64,000 nt of DNA from Ambrosia x helenae (GCA_030844895.1 JAUTDX010007096.1:189001-253000), one strand, 5' to 3'. Shown: positions 34,464 to 47,045, counted from the first letter of the stretch. Notes: generated by a model not told the origin, from the sequence alone. Numbers and translations are program-made.

Positions 34464-36100
34464 TGACCCGAGTCTTTCCATTTAGCCAAAGAAAATTTGC
34501 TTTACTATGAATGAGTCAAAGCTGTACTTTTATGACTGGATTTGTTATTCAACCCGATCTCTTTCATATGCTTATTTGATTATTTATTTTTTGGTCACTT
34601 TCAACACTACCGTTTCTCTTAGCATTTATGGAGTTTGGACATAAATTTTCCAAAATTCCACCAAGAAGCTAGATAGAAACATACATGATTAGGAGTATAT
34701 AATTATTACTTATTAGGGGGGGGGGGGGGGGGGGGGGTTCGCTTTGATGTTACCAATTGCTCAAGATGGTGGTGTGCACCAAGATCATATGTGAGAGTGT
34801 CTCTCCAATGAACCCAGTTTGTCCAATAATATGAAGAGCTAGCTTAATTATATAATGTTCAATCGATCTCAAGCCTGAGAGTCAGATCTCACTAGCTAGT
34901 TATCAATGGTCCATTTCTTTCCTGATGCGCGCGAAAGCTGATTGAATATCACTAACTACCAAGTTGATTAATTTCAAGTGTATTGGTTTGTAGTTCGAGT
35001 GAGCAAGTAGGTTTATTTAAATTTAGAACTAGAGTGATATAAAACTCTACAATGACACAATGTTATTGTGATGGTATTGAAATAGTCACTTGCATGCAAA
35101 TGGTTAGTGTCACCATCAAATATGTTTTACATTAATATCACAAGATTCATAATTCCCTCAATCATGTTGATGTTACTAAGCATTAAGTGTGTGTTAATCA
35201 CAAATGTTCAAATGTCTTTATCAACCTTTCAAGCTTTCTAAATATACAAACAAATGCTCAACAATCATGCATGTGTAGAAAACCATCATTCAAATCCTCA
35301 CAATAGGAATATCATGTCTGTAATCATGAGTGTGGGTCTAAGATGTAGGGTGATATTGATCTATTTATTCACCATGAGCAAAAAGCACGTATAATAAATA
35401 TAATAATAATAAATAAATAAATAAATTTATTGACCATGAGAAAGATGTTTATAGTAAATAAATAATGTGTTCGCATAATAGATTAACCCAATGAATGAGA
35501 TATCAATGTAAACGAGATAATGTATGGGTGTCGCTAAACCCCCTCTTCACATGTACGGTATGTTTAATATGTCTGGGTGGCGGGTACATTTAGCAAGTCC
35601 CATTATGTTATTTTACCGGAGATTTAGTGTATTATTAACGATGAATCTAACTATGTTTTTTCGGGGTAAATTGTTTATGGTACAAGGGTTGCCACGATTG
35701 GACCCGTATATTGAGTATGGACCATAGTCTTGTGAACTTTTGTCAACACATTTTTAAATAATCATCATAAAACAATAACAGGGCCCATGCTGGGACTACG
35801 ACGTTCGCCCAGAAAACCGTACTGCCGCCACACGAGTTTCCTAGCTGGAGTAACAACTGGATGAAAACCGGGTCAGCTCAGATTCGAACTTGCATCAACT
35901 AGTGGACCACAGGCTCTTATCTTCATTGCCTTGTGTGCTCCAGGATTCGAACCTCTATAAAAGCATGTTAGTTAGTACACTGGTGAAGCCAAACCTCTTA
36001 ATATGGATATACACCTTTTACATGAAATATATAACACATAACAAAAATAAATAAAAATATGTTGGAGATACATTTGTTCACACACACAAAATAGACTAAA
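34464..36100. other. Unassigned region with a long G homopolymer
   Basis: A run of about 21 G lies at 34717-34737. AT-rich microsatellite-like sequence occurs at 35390-35470. At 35810-36000 the minus strand has two tRNA B-box-like motifs (AGGTTCGAATCC near 35950, AAGTTCGAATCT near 35887), which may be SINE relics but lack a clear A box or TSD. No host gene recognised. Confidence 0.4.
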
Positions 36101-36104
36101 TAAC

Positions 36105-36382
36105 ACTTGCAAAATCTATTAAAGAAAAGAAGTAGCAAACATATGGTGCAAATTAGATAATTTTTTTTTTAAAGAAACGTTGAACCGATTAAATCGTCCA
36201 AACTGAAGCAAGTCAGTCTATCTGGTCAGTTTCAGATCCATATGGTTTGGTTCATGGTTTTGTTTTTGTTGGTAGGTTGTTTTAACACTTCGAAGCAGTT
36301 TGAAACTTGGAACCGGTTGTGTAAACGGAATTGATTCTTTGACCTTTTTATTTATTCAATAACACTTGCAAAATCTACTAAA
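36105..36382. repeat. Block flanked by a ~20-bp direct repeat
   Basis: AATAACACTTGCAAAATCTA occurs at about 36100-36119 and again at about 36358-36377, enclosing about 240 bp of unlike sequence. This may be a TSD around a small insertion of unknown class. Confidence 0.45.
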
Positions 36383-36490
36383 ACTACTTTGGTGGTTTTA
36401 TTTTGACTGTTTAATTTAAGATTTTCAAAACAAATGATTAATGATGATGAAAGAAAATCAAACAGTCAAAATTAAAACCACCATAGTAGT
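36383..36490. repeat. Short foldback (about 31-bp stem)
   Basis: ACTACTTTGGTGGTTTTATT at the left pairs with AATTAAAACCACCATAGTAGT-type sequence at the right, with 'gactgttt' and 'aaacagtc' also pairing inside. The 108-bp unit could be a small MITE or form an RNA hairpin if transcribed. Confidence 0.65.
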
Positions 36491-36523
36491 AAAACCGGTC
36501 GGTCACAAAAGGATAGACAACAA

Positions 36524-36721
36524 GTGAGTATATTGCCGTTTGCTTTTGACACATTTGGATCTCTAGCCCCTGAAGCAGTACGGTTTCTGAAACGAGTGCA
36601 GAAGGTGGTCCACAGTGACTCGCAGAGCCCTAAGAACCAAGGGTTTGTGTTTAGCAGGATAGGTTTTGCGATTCAAAAGGGCATAGCGGCGCAGCTTGTT
36701 GCCCGCTTACCCATCATCTAA
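36524..36721 (+). pseudogene. Retroposed C-terminal coding fragment with poly(A)
   Basis: A 65-aa frame includes FAFDTFGSLAPEAVRFLKRV and FAIQKGIAAQLVARLPII. This sequence type recurs in plant genomes as the C-terminus of a repeated ORF, probably transposon-derived. A run of 11 A follows at about 36760-36770, suggesting retroposition. The parent element was not identified. Confidence 0.5.
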
Positions 36722-36774
36722 AATGTAACTCGTTTTTCTTGGTATGAAATAAATTTATTATTAAAAAAAAAAAT

Positions 36775-37100
36775 CACCATCATAAATATGTTTCGAGTCA
36801 TTTTAACAAATTTTCCAATTTAGCTAGGCGAGTAAAACTTGATAAGTAAAATAAAGGAGTGACAGCGAAAACCCAGACAAGCTATATTTAGTCAACAAGT
36901 TGGACCATGTCTTTATATTAAAACAAAAACAACCCATACAAGTTGACGTAGCAGTTAACTATACGCTTGGACCGCTTGGTTGTCTCATGATAAAATACCA
37001 GACAATAGGGTTTTCTACACCACAAAGAATTCCAATAAATATCCCCTCAAATACATAATTCATGTATGTTGTAGAAGGGGATACAAAATTACCCTTAAAT
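36775..37100. other. Unassigned stretch
   Basis: AT-rich, no gene recognised; it leads into the repeat that flanks the LINE fragment. Confidence 0.35.
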
Positions 37101-37148
37101 TTATTTCTCTTGAAAGAAAAATTTTCAATAAATATCCCCATAAAATTA

Positions 37149-38889
37149 CCCTTCTTCCAACCGCTCATTAACCAAACATTTTTTGTTTCTATCCAACTTA
37201 TATAAATTTGGCCATCTATCCTTTAATAAAGTATCACCCAACCAATAGTCAAACCATAAACGTATCTTATCCCCATTCACAATCACACCACGGATAAATT
37301 GATGGATCGATTTATTATTAACCCGTGTAGACTCCAACACCTTTACGATAACCTTCCAACATCCCGGAATAGATCTTTTAATAGGAAGAAAAGTCCAAAA
37401 AACCCCTCCCACCATGAGTCCCTTCTATAATATTTCTCCATATCGAGCCGCTCTCCGTTTTAAATCTCCAAGCCCATTTAGTAAGAAGCGTCAAATTAAC
37501 ATCCGATAATCTCAAAATACCCAAACCCCCATGCTTTTTGGGGGAAGTAATCACCTCCCAAGACACCTAATGCATCTTTCTATCTTCATTCATTCCTGAC
37601 CATAAGAAGTTTCTCATCAGTTTCTCCATAGTCTCTATCACCTTTACCGGAGCTTTATATAAAGAAAAATAGTAAATAGGCAGATTCGATAAGACCGACT
37701 TAATAAGAGTTAGCCTTCCTCCCATGGACAATGTATTCGCCTTCCAAGATGAGAGCCTATTTTTAATTGTCTCAATAACCGGGTTCCAATGACACACCTT
37801 ATTCATATTAGCCCCAACTCTAATCCCCAAATAATCAAACGGTAAAACTCCCACTCTACACCCCATCACCTCCGCCATACCCATAACCTCACGATCATCT
37901 AAACCAACACCAAACAAATAAGATTTTTGAATGTTGATCTTTAAACCCGAGCACAAGTGAAATACCCGAAGAACACTAGCGACACTTTCCAAATTATCTC
38001 TAGACCATTCACCAATTAATAATGCATCGTCGGCGTAAAATAAATGAGAAATGGTCATATTCTCACTACCCATCCGAATCCCCTTAATCTCACCTACCTC
38101 CACCGCTTTATCAATCATACAGTGAATCACTTCCATAACAATTAAAAAGAGAAAAGGTGATAAAGGGTCACCTTGCCGAACCCCTTTTTCACAATGGAAT
38201 TCAAACGTGGGAGAACCATTCACCAAAATCGTCGAGCGAGCCAACTCTAAAACCCCTTTCACCCAAGTACACCATCTATCCGAGAAGCCCATTTGATCTA
38301 GAGTCGATAACAAAAAACCCCAATTTACATTGTCATATGCCTTCTCGAAATCTAGCTTCATTAAAAACGCCCTTTCCCCATTCTTTTTAAGCCACCCAAT
38401 AGTCTCATTAATAACCAGTGGGCCATCTAAAATAAGCCTCCCACTCAGAAAAGCTGATTGCGTAACCGATATGACAGAATCCAAAACCTTCTTAATCCGA
38501 AGCGCCAACACCTTAGATATAACTTTACTCACAATGCCAATTAAGTTGATAGGCCTATAGTCTTTTAAGACCCACCGGAGATTTAGATTTTGGAATCAAC
38601 ATGATAAACGAAGAACTACAACCTCTACTAATAACCCCACACTCATGGAACCGGTTAAACATGTTAAAGAAATCCTCCTCAAGATAACTCCAAAAATATT
38701 TGACAAACCTGGAGTTGAAGCCATCCGGACCCGGAGCTCTATCCGACCCGCAATCAAACACTGCTTCCTTTATCTCCTCCCTAGAAAATCTTGCAATAAA
38801 TCATCCCCCCCTACTAACATCTATCTATTTCAAGTTTTGACACCTAATCTCCGGTCTTCTCTTTATACCATCTATCCGACCCTTATTAT
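37149..38889 (-). mobile_element. LINE reverse-transcriptase fragment, truncated at both ends
   Basis: The minus strand encodes the middle of LINE ORF2: APGPDGFNSRFVKYFW, LKLDFEKAYDNVNWGF-type (MKLDFEKAYDNVNW), KGVRQGDPLSPFLF and the catalytic LFYADDALL, then LPFDYLGIRVG. Breaks are a frameshift near 38560, an in-frame stop at about 37567 and a frameshift near 37400. Endonuclease, ORF1, zinc-binding C-terminus and poly(A) are missing. Both edges border copies of a ~48-bp repeat (37101-37148; 38890-38936), far longer than a usual LINE TSD. Confidence 0.85.
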
Positions 38890-38936
38890 TTATTTCTCAT
38901 GAAAGAAAATTTTTCATTAAATATCCCCATAAAATT

Positions 38937-40979
38937 TACAAAAATACATAATTTTGTAAATTTTAGAAGGAATATAAAATTAGCGTGTTGGATTTAAATA
39001 ATTTCAACTATCGTCGTCACCAGTTCAAACTAACAAAATGTGTACTATGATCCCAGCTTTAAACATATTGGCTACCAACGAACTATGACTAAAAAATATG
39101 TTCCATTTATATAATCAGCTAGTATCGTGTTAGTCGTAGTCCATTGTTGGCCATATATTAAAAGGTGGGACCACCCGCCCATGATCCCACATTTCGTTCG
39201 TTATAAACGGTGGTGACCAATTCCTGATAGTTAAGATTATTTAAATCCAATAAGCCTATAAAATTACCCCTAAATTTTACTTCTCATGAAAGAAAAACAC
39301 CAAAATAATCACTTGTACATCATGATTCTCTCTATACAATACATGATAAAGTTAAACGGAGAATTATATAATCACATGTACGTGGTTTTATCTTCTATAA
39401 ATAGATACATTAACGTATATTATTCTGATACATGAACAATTAAATATGTTTCTGCAACTAGTATGATTCAGTTTTCTATATTCACACACGATGTATCCCA
39501 AATCTTGTAATATTCCAAAATAATAGAATCATGTGCAACATAAATTTGTATCAATAACATGTGACCAAAGTCTACCAAATCTTTCAAATATCATTTGGAT
39601 AAGCTCCAAGCAAAAGCTGGATGCTACTAAAAGGAAGAGACAACATGATCAATTATTGAAACCTTAACTCTAAAGATTTATATATTTTACCCACCGTCCA
39701 GCCTATCACCACTCTACCTATTCACACCTATTTAAAAAAAAATAATAAACAAATTTGCATGTGTGATTATGAACAGAAATGACTCACTGTAATGAAGATT
39801 GTAGAGATTAATGATCAGTTTCAGGTTTTGTACTTTCTTACAAGATGGAAGCACTGGTCTCCATTAAAGTGCTGTAGCAACCAGGGGCGCAGGTTTATGG
39901 GGGCAGGGGTCGCTGGCCCCCAAATTTTCGCTTAAAAGTTCTGATTATATAGCATCCGTATAGAAATTTTTCCGTATATACGGTTTCGACCCCCGTTTTA
40001 GAAAAAAATACTTTTATACCTTCGACCCCGATCTGAATTCTCAAGCTTCGCGTATGTTAACGTTTGCAAAGAGGCCACCTAAGTAATCAAATCTAATTGG
40101 GCTTATGGAGCACAAAGGCCCATTTTTATATATTTTCAGTTTCTGAGGATTATTCTAACAAAAGCATAAGAACAACTTTCTATGGTGACCATATATACTT
40201 CTTCTTTCTTCCTTACAGTTACACTGGAGGATTATTCAGACCGGTCGACCAGTCAGGTTTACTGTCGAAGCAGGGTAGACGATTCGAATCAAACATGAAA
40301 TTTACAAATATGAGTTAAGCAAGTTCGGGTATATCATCGGGTACACTATCAGACAAATCCATTGATACATGTAGCTAAGCGTTTAAGTCCAGTCGACCTC
40401 ACTGGGTTGCAGTAGACCCAACCTGCAAATACGCGTTATGTTCTGGTTTCAAGTAACACGATTTCCTGGGTTTTTGTTGGGTTTGGCCTGTCAACCTGCA
40501 TACACGACCTATTTAAGACCCAAACTCCCTAGAGACTTAAAACCGATCCGAAAGCTAAACATATCAAATGCCTGCATATTTTCAGGACCCCTTGAATTTA
40601 AAACCATAAGACTGCTAATGTAAGGACACCCATCTACATTGTCTACAATATATTATATCCGACCAACCAACGGTGCCCATATGATCACTTAACGCCATTC
40701 ATGATGACTACACGAGTACCTCATGATTATATGATCTGAAATGCGAACTTCCTTCTTGGTTAGTTTGGCTCTCCAATCTAAACAAAATGTTAACAATGAA
40801 TGGTCAAGTGTTTCAAATAATTTAAAGCCATTTTCATCTTGAACAAAATGTTCTGTTTGGTATACTTTTTGTATGGAACACTGATTTAGAATACTAGCAA
40901 TGGTAAGAGCCCTATAATGATTCGACACAAACCGGTATGCTGATGGTTGTATCAACCAACCCATCATATCTCCATCAAG
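38937..40979. other. Unassigned region 3' of the S4-domain gene
   Basis: A third partial copy of the 'ttctcatgaaagaaaa' repeat is near 39280. At 39882-40060 sequence starting CAGGGGCGCAGG resembles a hAT-type terminus but has no partner end. The last few hundred bases presumably hold the 3' UTR of the minus-strand gene. No coding region recognised. Confidence 0.35.
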
Positions 40980-43900
40980 TCACAAAAATCGTATGAGCTC
41001 AACTGCAAACTTTCCTTTCTTGGTTTCGTTCACTTCTCCTATCTGACCCAAAATGCAAAACAAGATGTTAAAAACCGAATAAAGACGTATCACTTTTGAA
41101 ACACGTCAGTGGGTTGACCCAAAACAATGAGCAAGAAAACTTGGAATAAGCGTGTTAGATGCTTGGTTTTAAAATAAACGCATAAAAAGCGCGCTTTTTT
41201 GGCCAAAAAAAAGTGCAATAAAAAGCACGCTTTTCGTACACGGGTGTTTTTGTGCTTAAAATTGTTATACATGTAGCTAAAAATGTGGTACATTTAAGTT
41301 AAATCATATATAAACTTTATTTGTATCTATATTTTGGGTAAATGATGCTAAAAACCTATAATATATATAAAAAATATATATATTCGTCTTGCGCCTCGCG
41401 TACGAAAAGCCCACCGCTTTTGCGCTTTGCGCCTCGGTTTTAGACCTCATCGCTTTTGTGCGCTTCGCGCTTTTTAAAACCCGGGTTAGATATAATTACG
41501 CAATCATAGTATTTGAATAAATGTATGGACTTTTGAGCGAAATAAATTAGGAATTTTGGGAACTTTGGACGCGTTTCCATTTCAGCTAATATTTTTGTTT
41601 TACTAGTTTGACCCATTAGAGATATAGCATAACCTGAATCAACCCGTTGATATGTAAACGAGTAAACGCTCAAAACTATCCCACTACATGTATGATCATC
41701 GTACCTTCAATCTTCCTTTCCCACTCACAGAGATCATGTCGCCACTTTTTATGGTTGTATTGTTTTTTGTCACTGTCACCCAGTTAACCCGCACATCTCC
41801 ATCACTAAAACAAAGGGCTAAACTATGACCAAAAAGAGATGCACGCCGTTTCAAATAATATTAAGAAAGTTGTCAAAACGGTACCTTATCAAGCCAACTA
41901 GTTTCGATCGTGATATCTTGAACCCTGCACTTGCTATGGCGTCAATCCTCATAGATGCTTCCACAGTTTTGAAAGTTTTAGTCCTACAAAGAGAAAAAAG
42001 TTATGTGACGATTCCTGCCATTAAGAAATTGGATTTTATTATAAAAGAAAATACGACAGTTGTTAGTAACCTTGGTGGTTCATATTCAAGGGCAATCAAT
42101 GGCATTTTCTTACATGTGACGGGTACGTTCCCCACCTGCCATAGACAAGTTATACAACATTGACTCATGTAAATTACTGACTTCACTTTTTTAATCTTCT
42201 GACTAATATGTTGTAATAACGAAAGAAATTATGGTTTTCACATGATACCGAGCTATTCTTAGGGGTAGAGGTAAGGCTGTCTACATCTTACCCTCCTTAG
42301 ACCCTACCTTAGCTTTGCTATAGGTGGGATTAACTGAGTATGATGATGATGATGATGATGACACGATACCAAGCTATTGCCTACTGCCATTTTTACAATA
42401 CCAAATGCATATAGATATAGGCAACGCAATATTGTCTTATATGCTCAATATTATTAACAAAGGTTGTTTTAGTCCTTTAGACATCTTTGGAATATTCAAA
42501 CACTTGATCTAAAAATACTTTGCTAAATGTTGCAGCCTTACGAAATAAGTGGACAATATTATGGTGCTTTCTTCAGATTTAAGCATTACCTTATCGAGTG
42601 ACATAGTGATGTAGTCAACTAGCTCCGGAACAACAAGAACATGGGCTCCCTTTTCACCCTGCAACCAAACAAGAAAAACCGACTTGTGTTCAAATAACTC
42701 CACGCCTTTTATATGTATTTTTCCATCTTCACTATATCATTTTTGCTTGTAAGAAAATAATACAATCATCCTTCTTATTACCATTTTAACAAAAATATGA
42801 TCTTGAAAAAACAAAAACTATTAGCAGTCAATTGCAATCATCTAAAATTCTAAATGCATTTAAATATCAACCATCCGACCCGCAACTACTAATACCTGTA
42901 AAAGAATATCCCCCAATTTATCTCTTACGATCCCAGTGCCAAGAATAGCACCAAGAAAGTCACCATGGGAACAAGGTTGAAAACCAAAGTTCCCTGAAAT
43001 ACTGCAATGAAATCGAACTTATAACCAATTAATTAATGTCTTTAAACCAAACAAAACTCATATTTATCAAATATAACAATAACAACCATAAGCCACCTTA
43101 ATGCAGCCACAATGTCGGGATCCGATGTCAATACTTCCGGATGTCCAACCGACAGCCGACAACGTTCAGCCTCAGGGTAGCCACCTTGAACTGATGTTTT
43201 AACATCTGCTAACTTTTCTATAATCATCATCGACTCCTTTAACACAGGTGGTGTGAGAAAATCTGTATGGAGTACTTCACGCCTTATAGACGCTCGTTTC
43301 GCCTATTAAAAACGAAACATTATCTATAAAAATCAATAAATAACACTTCCCCCATCTCATGAAATATCTAACACTCCATTTCACAAATGTTATGTATAAA
43401 AAAATGCATACTTTTCTTCTTAGGACAAGTTATAAAAAGCAAAATTACCCTTTTACCATTTCAATAATATGCTTCACTTCTTCATTGGAACCCCTTTCAC
43501 CACCAACTCCCTTGAGTAAAACCTCAGTTTCACCCTTTGCAGCTTGTGCCAAGTGACATATACCAACACCTGTAATCCCTCATTTAAGAAACATAACATT
43601 TCTAAAATGCAAAATCTGTTGACTTTGTTACAAAACTAACACTAACTGTGTTCACATATTTACTTCTTTTATCGTCTACTCTTATAGTAGCTAGAATTGT
43701 TTTCAGAACACTAGGACTGTAAACGAACACAAACAAGGCCTTGTTTGTGTTCGTTTGTTACAGAAATAGATGTGTTCACGAACACTTACCGAACGGGATT
43801 TTCTGTTTGTGTTCGTTCACTAAGGAAATGAGTGTGTTCTTGTCGTTTGTGTGTGTTTGTTAATTTTAGGTACCAGACAAAAGCAAAAGCAAACAAACGT

Positions 43901-44569
43901 TCATGAACACAAGCGAACACAAACAAGGGGATGAACTCAAACGAGCACAAACGAACATATATTAAATTTCGGGAAAAAGTCGGTATCTTTCATATAAACA
44001 TGTAATACATGATTATTGATGAATTATTAAATAATTTATTAGTGGGATACTTGAGGTACTTAACTACAAAAAAATGTTAAAACCCTAATGAACATAAACG
44101 AACAAGTTATCGAACGTTCACGAACATCCACGTATGAACACATATGCTCATGTTCGTTCATTTAACTAAAGGAACGAAATTGCTTGTTCGTGTTCGTTCA
44201 TTTATTAAACGAAACAAAGTTTGGTTCATTTGCAGTCTACAGAACACTATGAAAAATCCCATATAATTATGAAGTTGATTGATAACATGTTTGGCATCAA
44301 AAGTCAAAAGGGTAATATCCTTTAATAAGTTTCAGTGCAAAATAGGCGAAATACAGATAGACCCATGATTAATCAAAGTATAATAATCAAATAACGACAG
44401 AGAAATCAGTAAAATATTGATAAGGAAGGATGAAGAAACCTGAAGAAGTTAAAGGGGAATGGAATAAAGATGGGTGAAGCTTATTGTTGAAGAAGGTTGG
44501 GTTGGGTATTGCTTGAACTGCTCTTTTGAAAAGGGGTTGTGTTATGGCTGCGAAGCTCAGTGATGCCAT
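40980..44569 (-). CDS. Plastid S4-domain RNA-binding protein (YlmH / photosystem II S4 family)
   Basis: Nine exons on the minus strand (44440-44569, 43457-43569, 43097-43302, 42896-43001, 42590-42658, 42071-42135, 41885-41983, 41705-41804, 40980-41042) total 951 bp, or 316 aa. All introns are GT-AG and the phases join. The N-terminus (MASLSFAAITQPLFKRAVQA) looks like a plastid transit peptide. The core has KRASIRREVLHTDFLTPPVL, AERCRLSVGHPEVLTSDPDI, HGDFLGAILGTGIVRDKLGD and VLVVPELVDY. The S4 domain (about residues 240-296) has AIASAGFKISRSKLVGLI and GDVRVNW. It matches plant homologues of cyanobacterial photosystem II S4 proteins in content and length. Bacterial YlmH binds ribosomes in quality control; the plant role is inferred. 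Introns 1 and 8 carry MITEs. Confidence 0.93.
41165..41481. mobile_element. MITE-like GC/AT palindromic repeat in intron 8 of the S4 gene
   Basis: The left end GGTTTTAAAATAAACGCATA, followed by 'aaaaagcgcgc', is the inverse of the right end 'gcgcttcgcgctttttaaaacc'. The interior repeats 'gcgcctcg', 'aaaagc' and 'cgtacgaaaagc'. It resembles the element in SPA intron 1 in its 'gcgcctaggc/gcgctt' composition. TSD not resolved. Confidence 0.6.
42326..42361. repeat. (GAT)n microsatellite in an intron of the S4 gene
   Basis: Seven GAT/GAC units lie in intron 5, between exons 5 and 6. Confidence 0.8.
43712..44239. mobile_element. hAT-like MITE in intron 1 of the S4 gene
   Basis: A 528-bp element begins TAGGACTGTAAACGAAC and ends with the inverse GTTCATTTGCAGTCTA. 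The 8-bp TSD CAGAACAC is perfect at 43704-43711 and 44240-44247. The interior repeats 'tgttcgtttgtt' and 'aacgaacacaaac' in both orientations. An 8-bp TSD with TAGGRCTG-like ends fits hAT. It makes up most of the 870-bp intron and leaves the splice sites intact. Confidence 0.88.
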
Positions 44570-45227
44570 GGCTGTCGGTTATTATTATTATCTTGAATTG
44601 TTGCTTCTGGTTATTCAGTCCTGGTTTGATAAACCAAAAAACCACATGATGATTGATGAATGATGCATATTGGTGTTTTTTTTATTTCCTCTTCAAATCT
44701 AGGGATGGTAGAGCCGAATCGAGCGAATCTTTGTTAATGCGTGACTCATTTACAACTGAGCAATCATTTTTCGAGCAGGGTACGAGTGTTAAGTGATTCG
44801 GACAACCATAAATCTGAGATGTTTCCATTGTTGGGTGACGTATGAGGTACAACTGTCCGAGGATGACTAAGCATGATGTCCGACTGTCTAAGGATGAGGC
44901 TTAGGTTGAGGTTGGTGAGGGGATGAACATACTATAAAGTATAATTTCCGCATTGTGGCGTAGGTTGATAACTGGAGACAATTGATGACGAGCGACTAAT
45001 GAGAGGAATAAGTCGAGCGCAGAGAGATTTGAACAACCTATGAATCAAATCCAACTATCGTCTAATTTATAAATTTGAACCGGTATCACTTTAATAAGAA
45101 TTAACACGTGATTGCCACTAGGTAATGATGTTATCTGCGTGATTAAATGATACATACCCCTACAAATTAACGTGTATAACTAGAAAATGAGATTGCGAAT
45201 GCGTAAAGCTTCATCAAGGTAAACGAC
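44570..45227. other. Upstream region of the S4 gene
   Basis: No coding region recognised. The first few hundred bases presumably include the promoter and 5' UTR. Confidence 0.4.
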
Positions 45228-45230
45228 TAA

Positions 45231-45432
45231 GAGGGTGTTTGGGATTGTTTTTTGAAAATTGATTATGAGTTTTGCTATAATAGGAGGGGTGGAACTGCTT
45301 TTAGATTATTGCGTTTTGGTAGCTTATAATTTAATTTCAAAACTCAACCCCAAACACTAAAAACTTATTTTTTGCGTTTTTAAAACGCAATAATCTAAAA
45401 ATCCATTTCAAAACTCAACTCCAAACACCCTC
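45231..45432. mobile_element. Tourist-like MITE E
   Basis: A 202-bp element with ends GAGGGTGTTTGGGATTG and CAACTCCAAACACCCTC, and TAA at 45228-45230 and 45433-45435. An internal 'gcgtttt ... aaaacgc' palindrome is present. The terminal sequence matches that of the element at 48299. Confidence 0.85.
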
Positions 45433-45435
45433 TAA

Positions 45436-46034
45436 GGCTGCTAGTAAAAATGAGATCAAATTAGAAATGGCCATCTAAAAAAAGTTTTACTTTGGTTAGT
45501 ACAATATTACTTTGGTTGGTGTAAAATCGGGTCGAAATAATTTGGGATAAAATGAATCAGTTCATAAAGAAAGAAAAAAAATAATTCAAAACGGGTTCAC
45601 CCACTATATTTGTTATTTTGGATAGCAGCAATGGGTCTTGGCTTCGGTGGCGAAGAAGGAAATAACAACAGTTGTGGTCTTGGCTTCGGTGACCACATCG
45701 ATGATGCCCATAGTGGTGCCGGAGAGAGTGGCATGGTAGTTGAGATAGTAGTGATTTCGGCAATTATGAAACTTGGTCACTATTTATTCATTACTTTTTT
45801 CCCGGTTTAATTTAAATAAAATAGTTATAAAACTTATTTTTAGTGATTTTTTTCTCACTGTTACCTATTTCTTTAAGTTAACTTGAAATAAAAAAAAAAT
45901 CTCTAAATAATAACTATTGCCTACCACTTCAAATTAACATGTTAAACATTTGTAAAAGAAAAAAAATCATAACATTGAAAAATCTAATGATAGTTTAGTG
46001 ACTTTGTAAAAGTTAAGTGTGTTTAACAGAACAC
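45436..46034. other. Unassigned AT-rich stretch
   Basis: Short overlapping frames near 45560-45810 are Gly/His-rich in opposite frames and show no family features. Nothing else recognised. Confidence 0.4.
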
Positions 46035-46037
46035 TAA

Positions 46038-46351
46038 GGGATGTTTGGTAGCCTCTTAATGAGGCTCTTAACCATTTAGCGCTGAATGATTCAGCATTCA
46101 GTGTATTTGTTTCAGCTTCTGAATGGAATGGTTAAGTCTGAATCATTAAGATTTGGGATGTTGCTGAACCATTAAGCACTGAACTATTAAGCATTGAACT
46201 AGGCTGAACCTTAATGAAGCTCCCCTACCAACGTGGGACAAGAAAACTAACCATTAAGAGGTCCAACTTAATGATTCAACGCTTAACCATTCAGACCTCT
46301 TAACCATTCAGACCTCTTAATAATTCAACACTTAATCAACCAAACAGCCCC
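46038..46351. mobile_element. Tourist-like MITE C
   Basis: A 314-bp element, TAA at 46035-46037 and 46352-46354, ends GGGATGTTTGGTAGCC and CCAAACAGCCCC. It shares long interior stretches with MITE B (18253-18486), but has a longer left part and a small tandem duplication of 'ttaaccattcagacctc'. Confidence 0.85.
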
Positions 46352-46354
46352 TAA

Positions 46355-47045
46355 GTAAGCTTGGTAAAGATGTTGGGATTTCAAATGAGAGGTTGAGAAT
46401 TCAAGCCACATAAGAAGCAAAAAAAAAAAAAAGTGTATTTAAAAGGGGTGTAAAAAATAGGGGAGAAATTAGCCGTTCGGAAAAAAAAAAAAAAAAAAAA
46501 AAAAAGTAAGCTTGGTTGGCATTAGTTTTTTACCTTTCTTTAAAAATATATAACCACTAAGTACTCATTTAAGTAAAAATCAAAAATGGGCTGGCCCACA
46601 CTAATATTTCGATTCCTGTGTTATAAGGCTGGTGAGATATGCACATTAATGGGCAATCAATTGATTCAATTCTGGCGTGATCCAATACAATTTTATCCAG
46701 TTTTAATATTTCAAATGTCATGAAGAAATTACTTAGATGATTAGGCCTTTGTAATCTGTTCCAAGAAACTATGGATACTTTTTACCGGTAAACAACAGTT
46801 GAAACTAATGTATGTGACATTCAACGTGGCATATAGCATTGTTTGTAAAGAACTAAATTCGCTTCTTGGTCGAGTATGAGTCAGTAAGGGGAAAGATAAG
46901 CGTCATTCGTATATACATATGCATACATAGTTTACTTACAGACACGCATATTTTAACTGTATTGATCATGCTTTTACTAGTTTTGTTTTGTAACACGTAT
47001 GCGGTTAGATAAACTTACGTTTAAAGAAATATAAGTTAAAGATAA
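46355..47045. other. Unassigned stretch with poly(A) tracts
   Basis: A-rich runs at 46420-46432 and 46482-46505. No gene recognised. Confidence 0.4.

Noticed and set aside
34717..34737. Long G run as a G-quadruplex regulatory site
   Set aside because: A homopolymer of about 21 G may be real, but its length is prone to sequencing error and no gene is nearby.
35840..35990. Possible tRNA gene or SINE on the minus strand
   Set aside because: Two B-box-like motifs are visible but no acceptor stem, A box or TSD could be assigned.
45557..45810. Gly-rich plus and His-rich minus frames
   Set aside because: They are opposite readings of one short repeat-like stretch, without splice context or known motifs.
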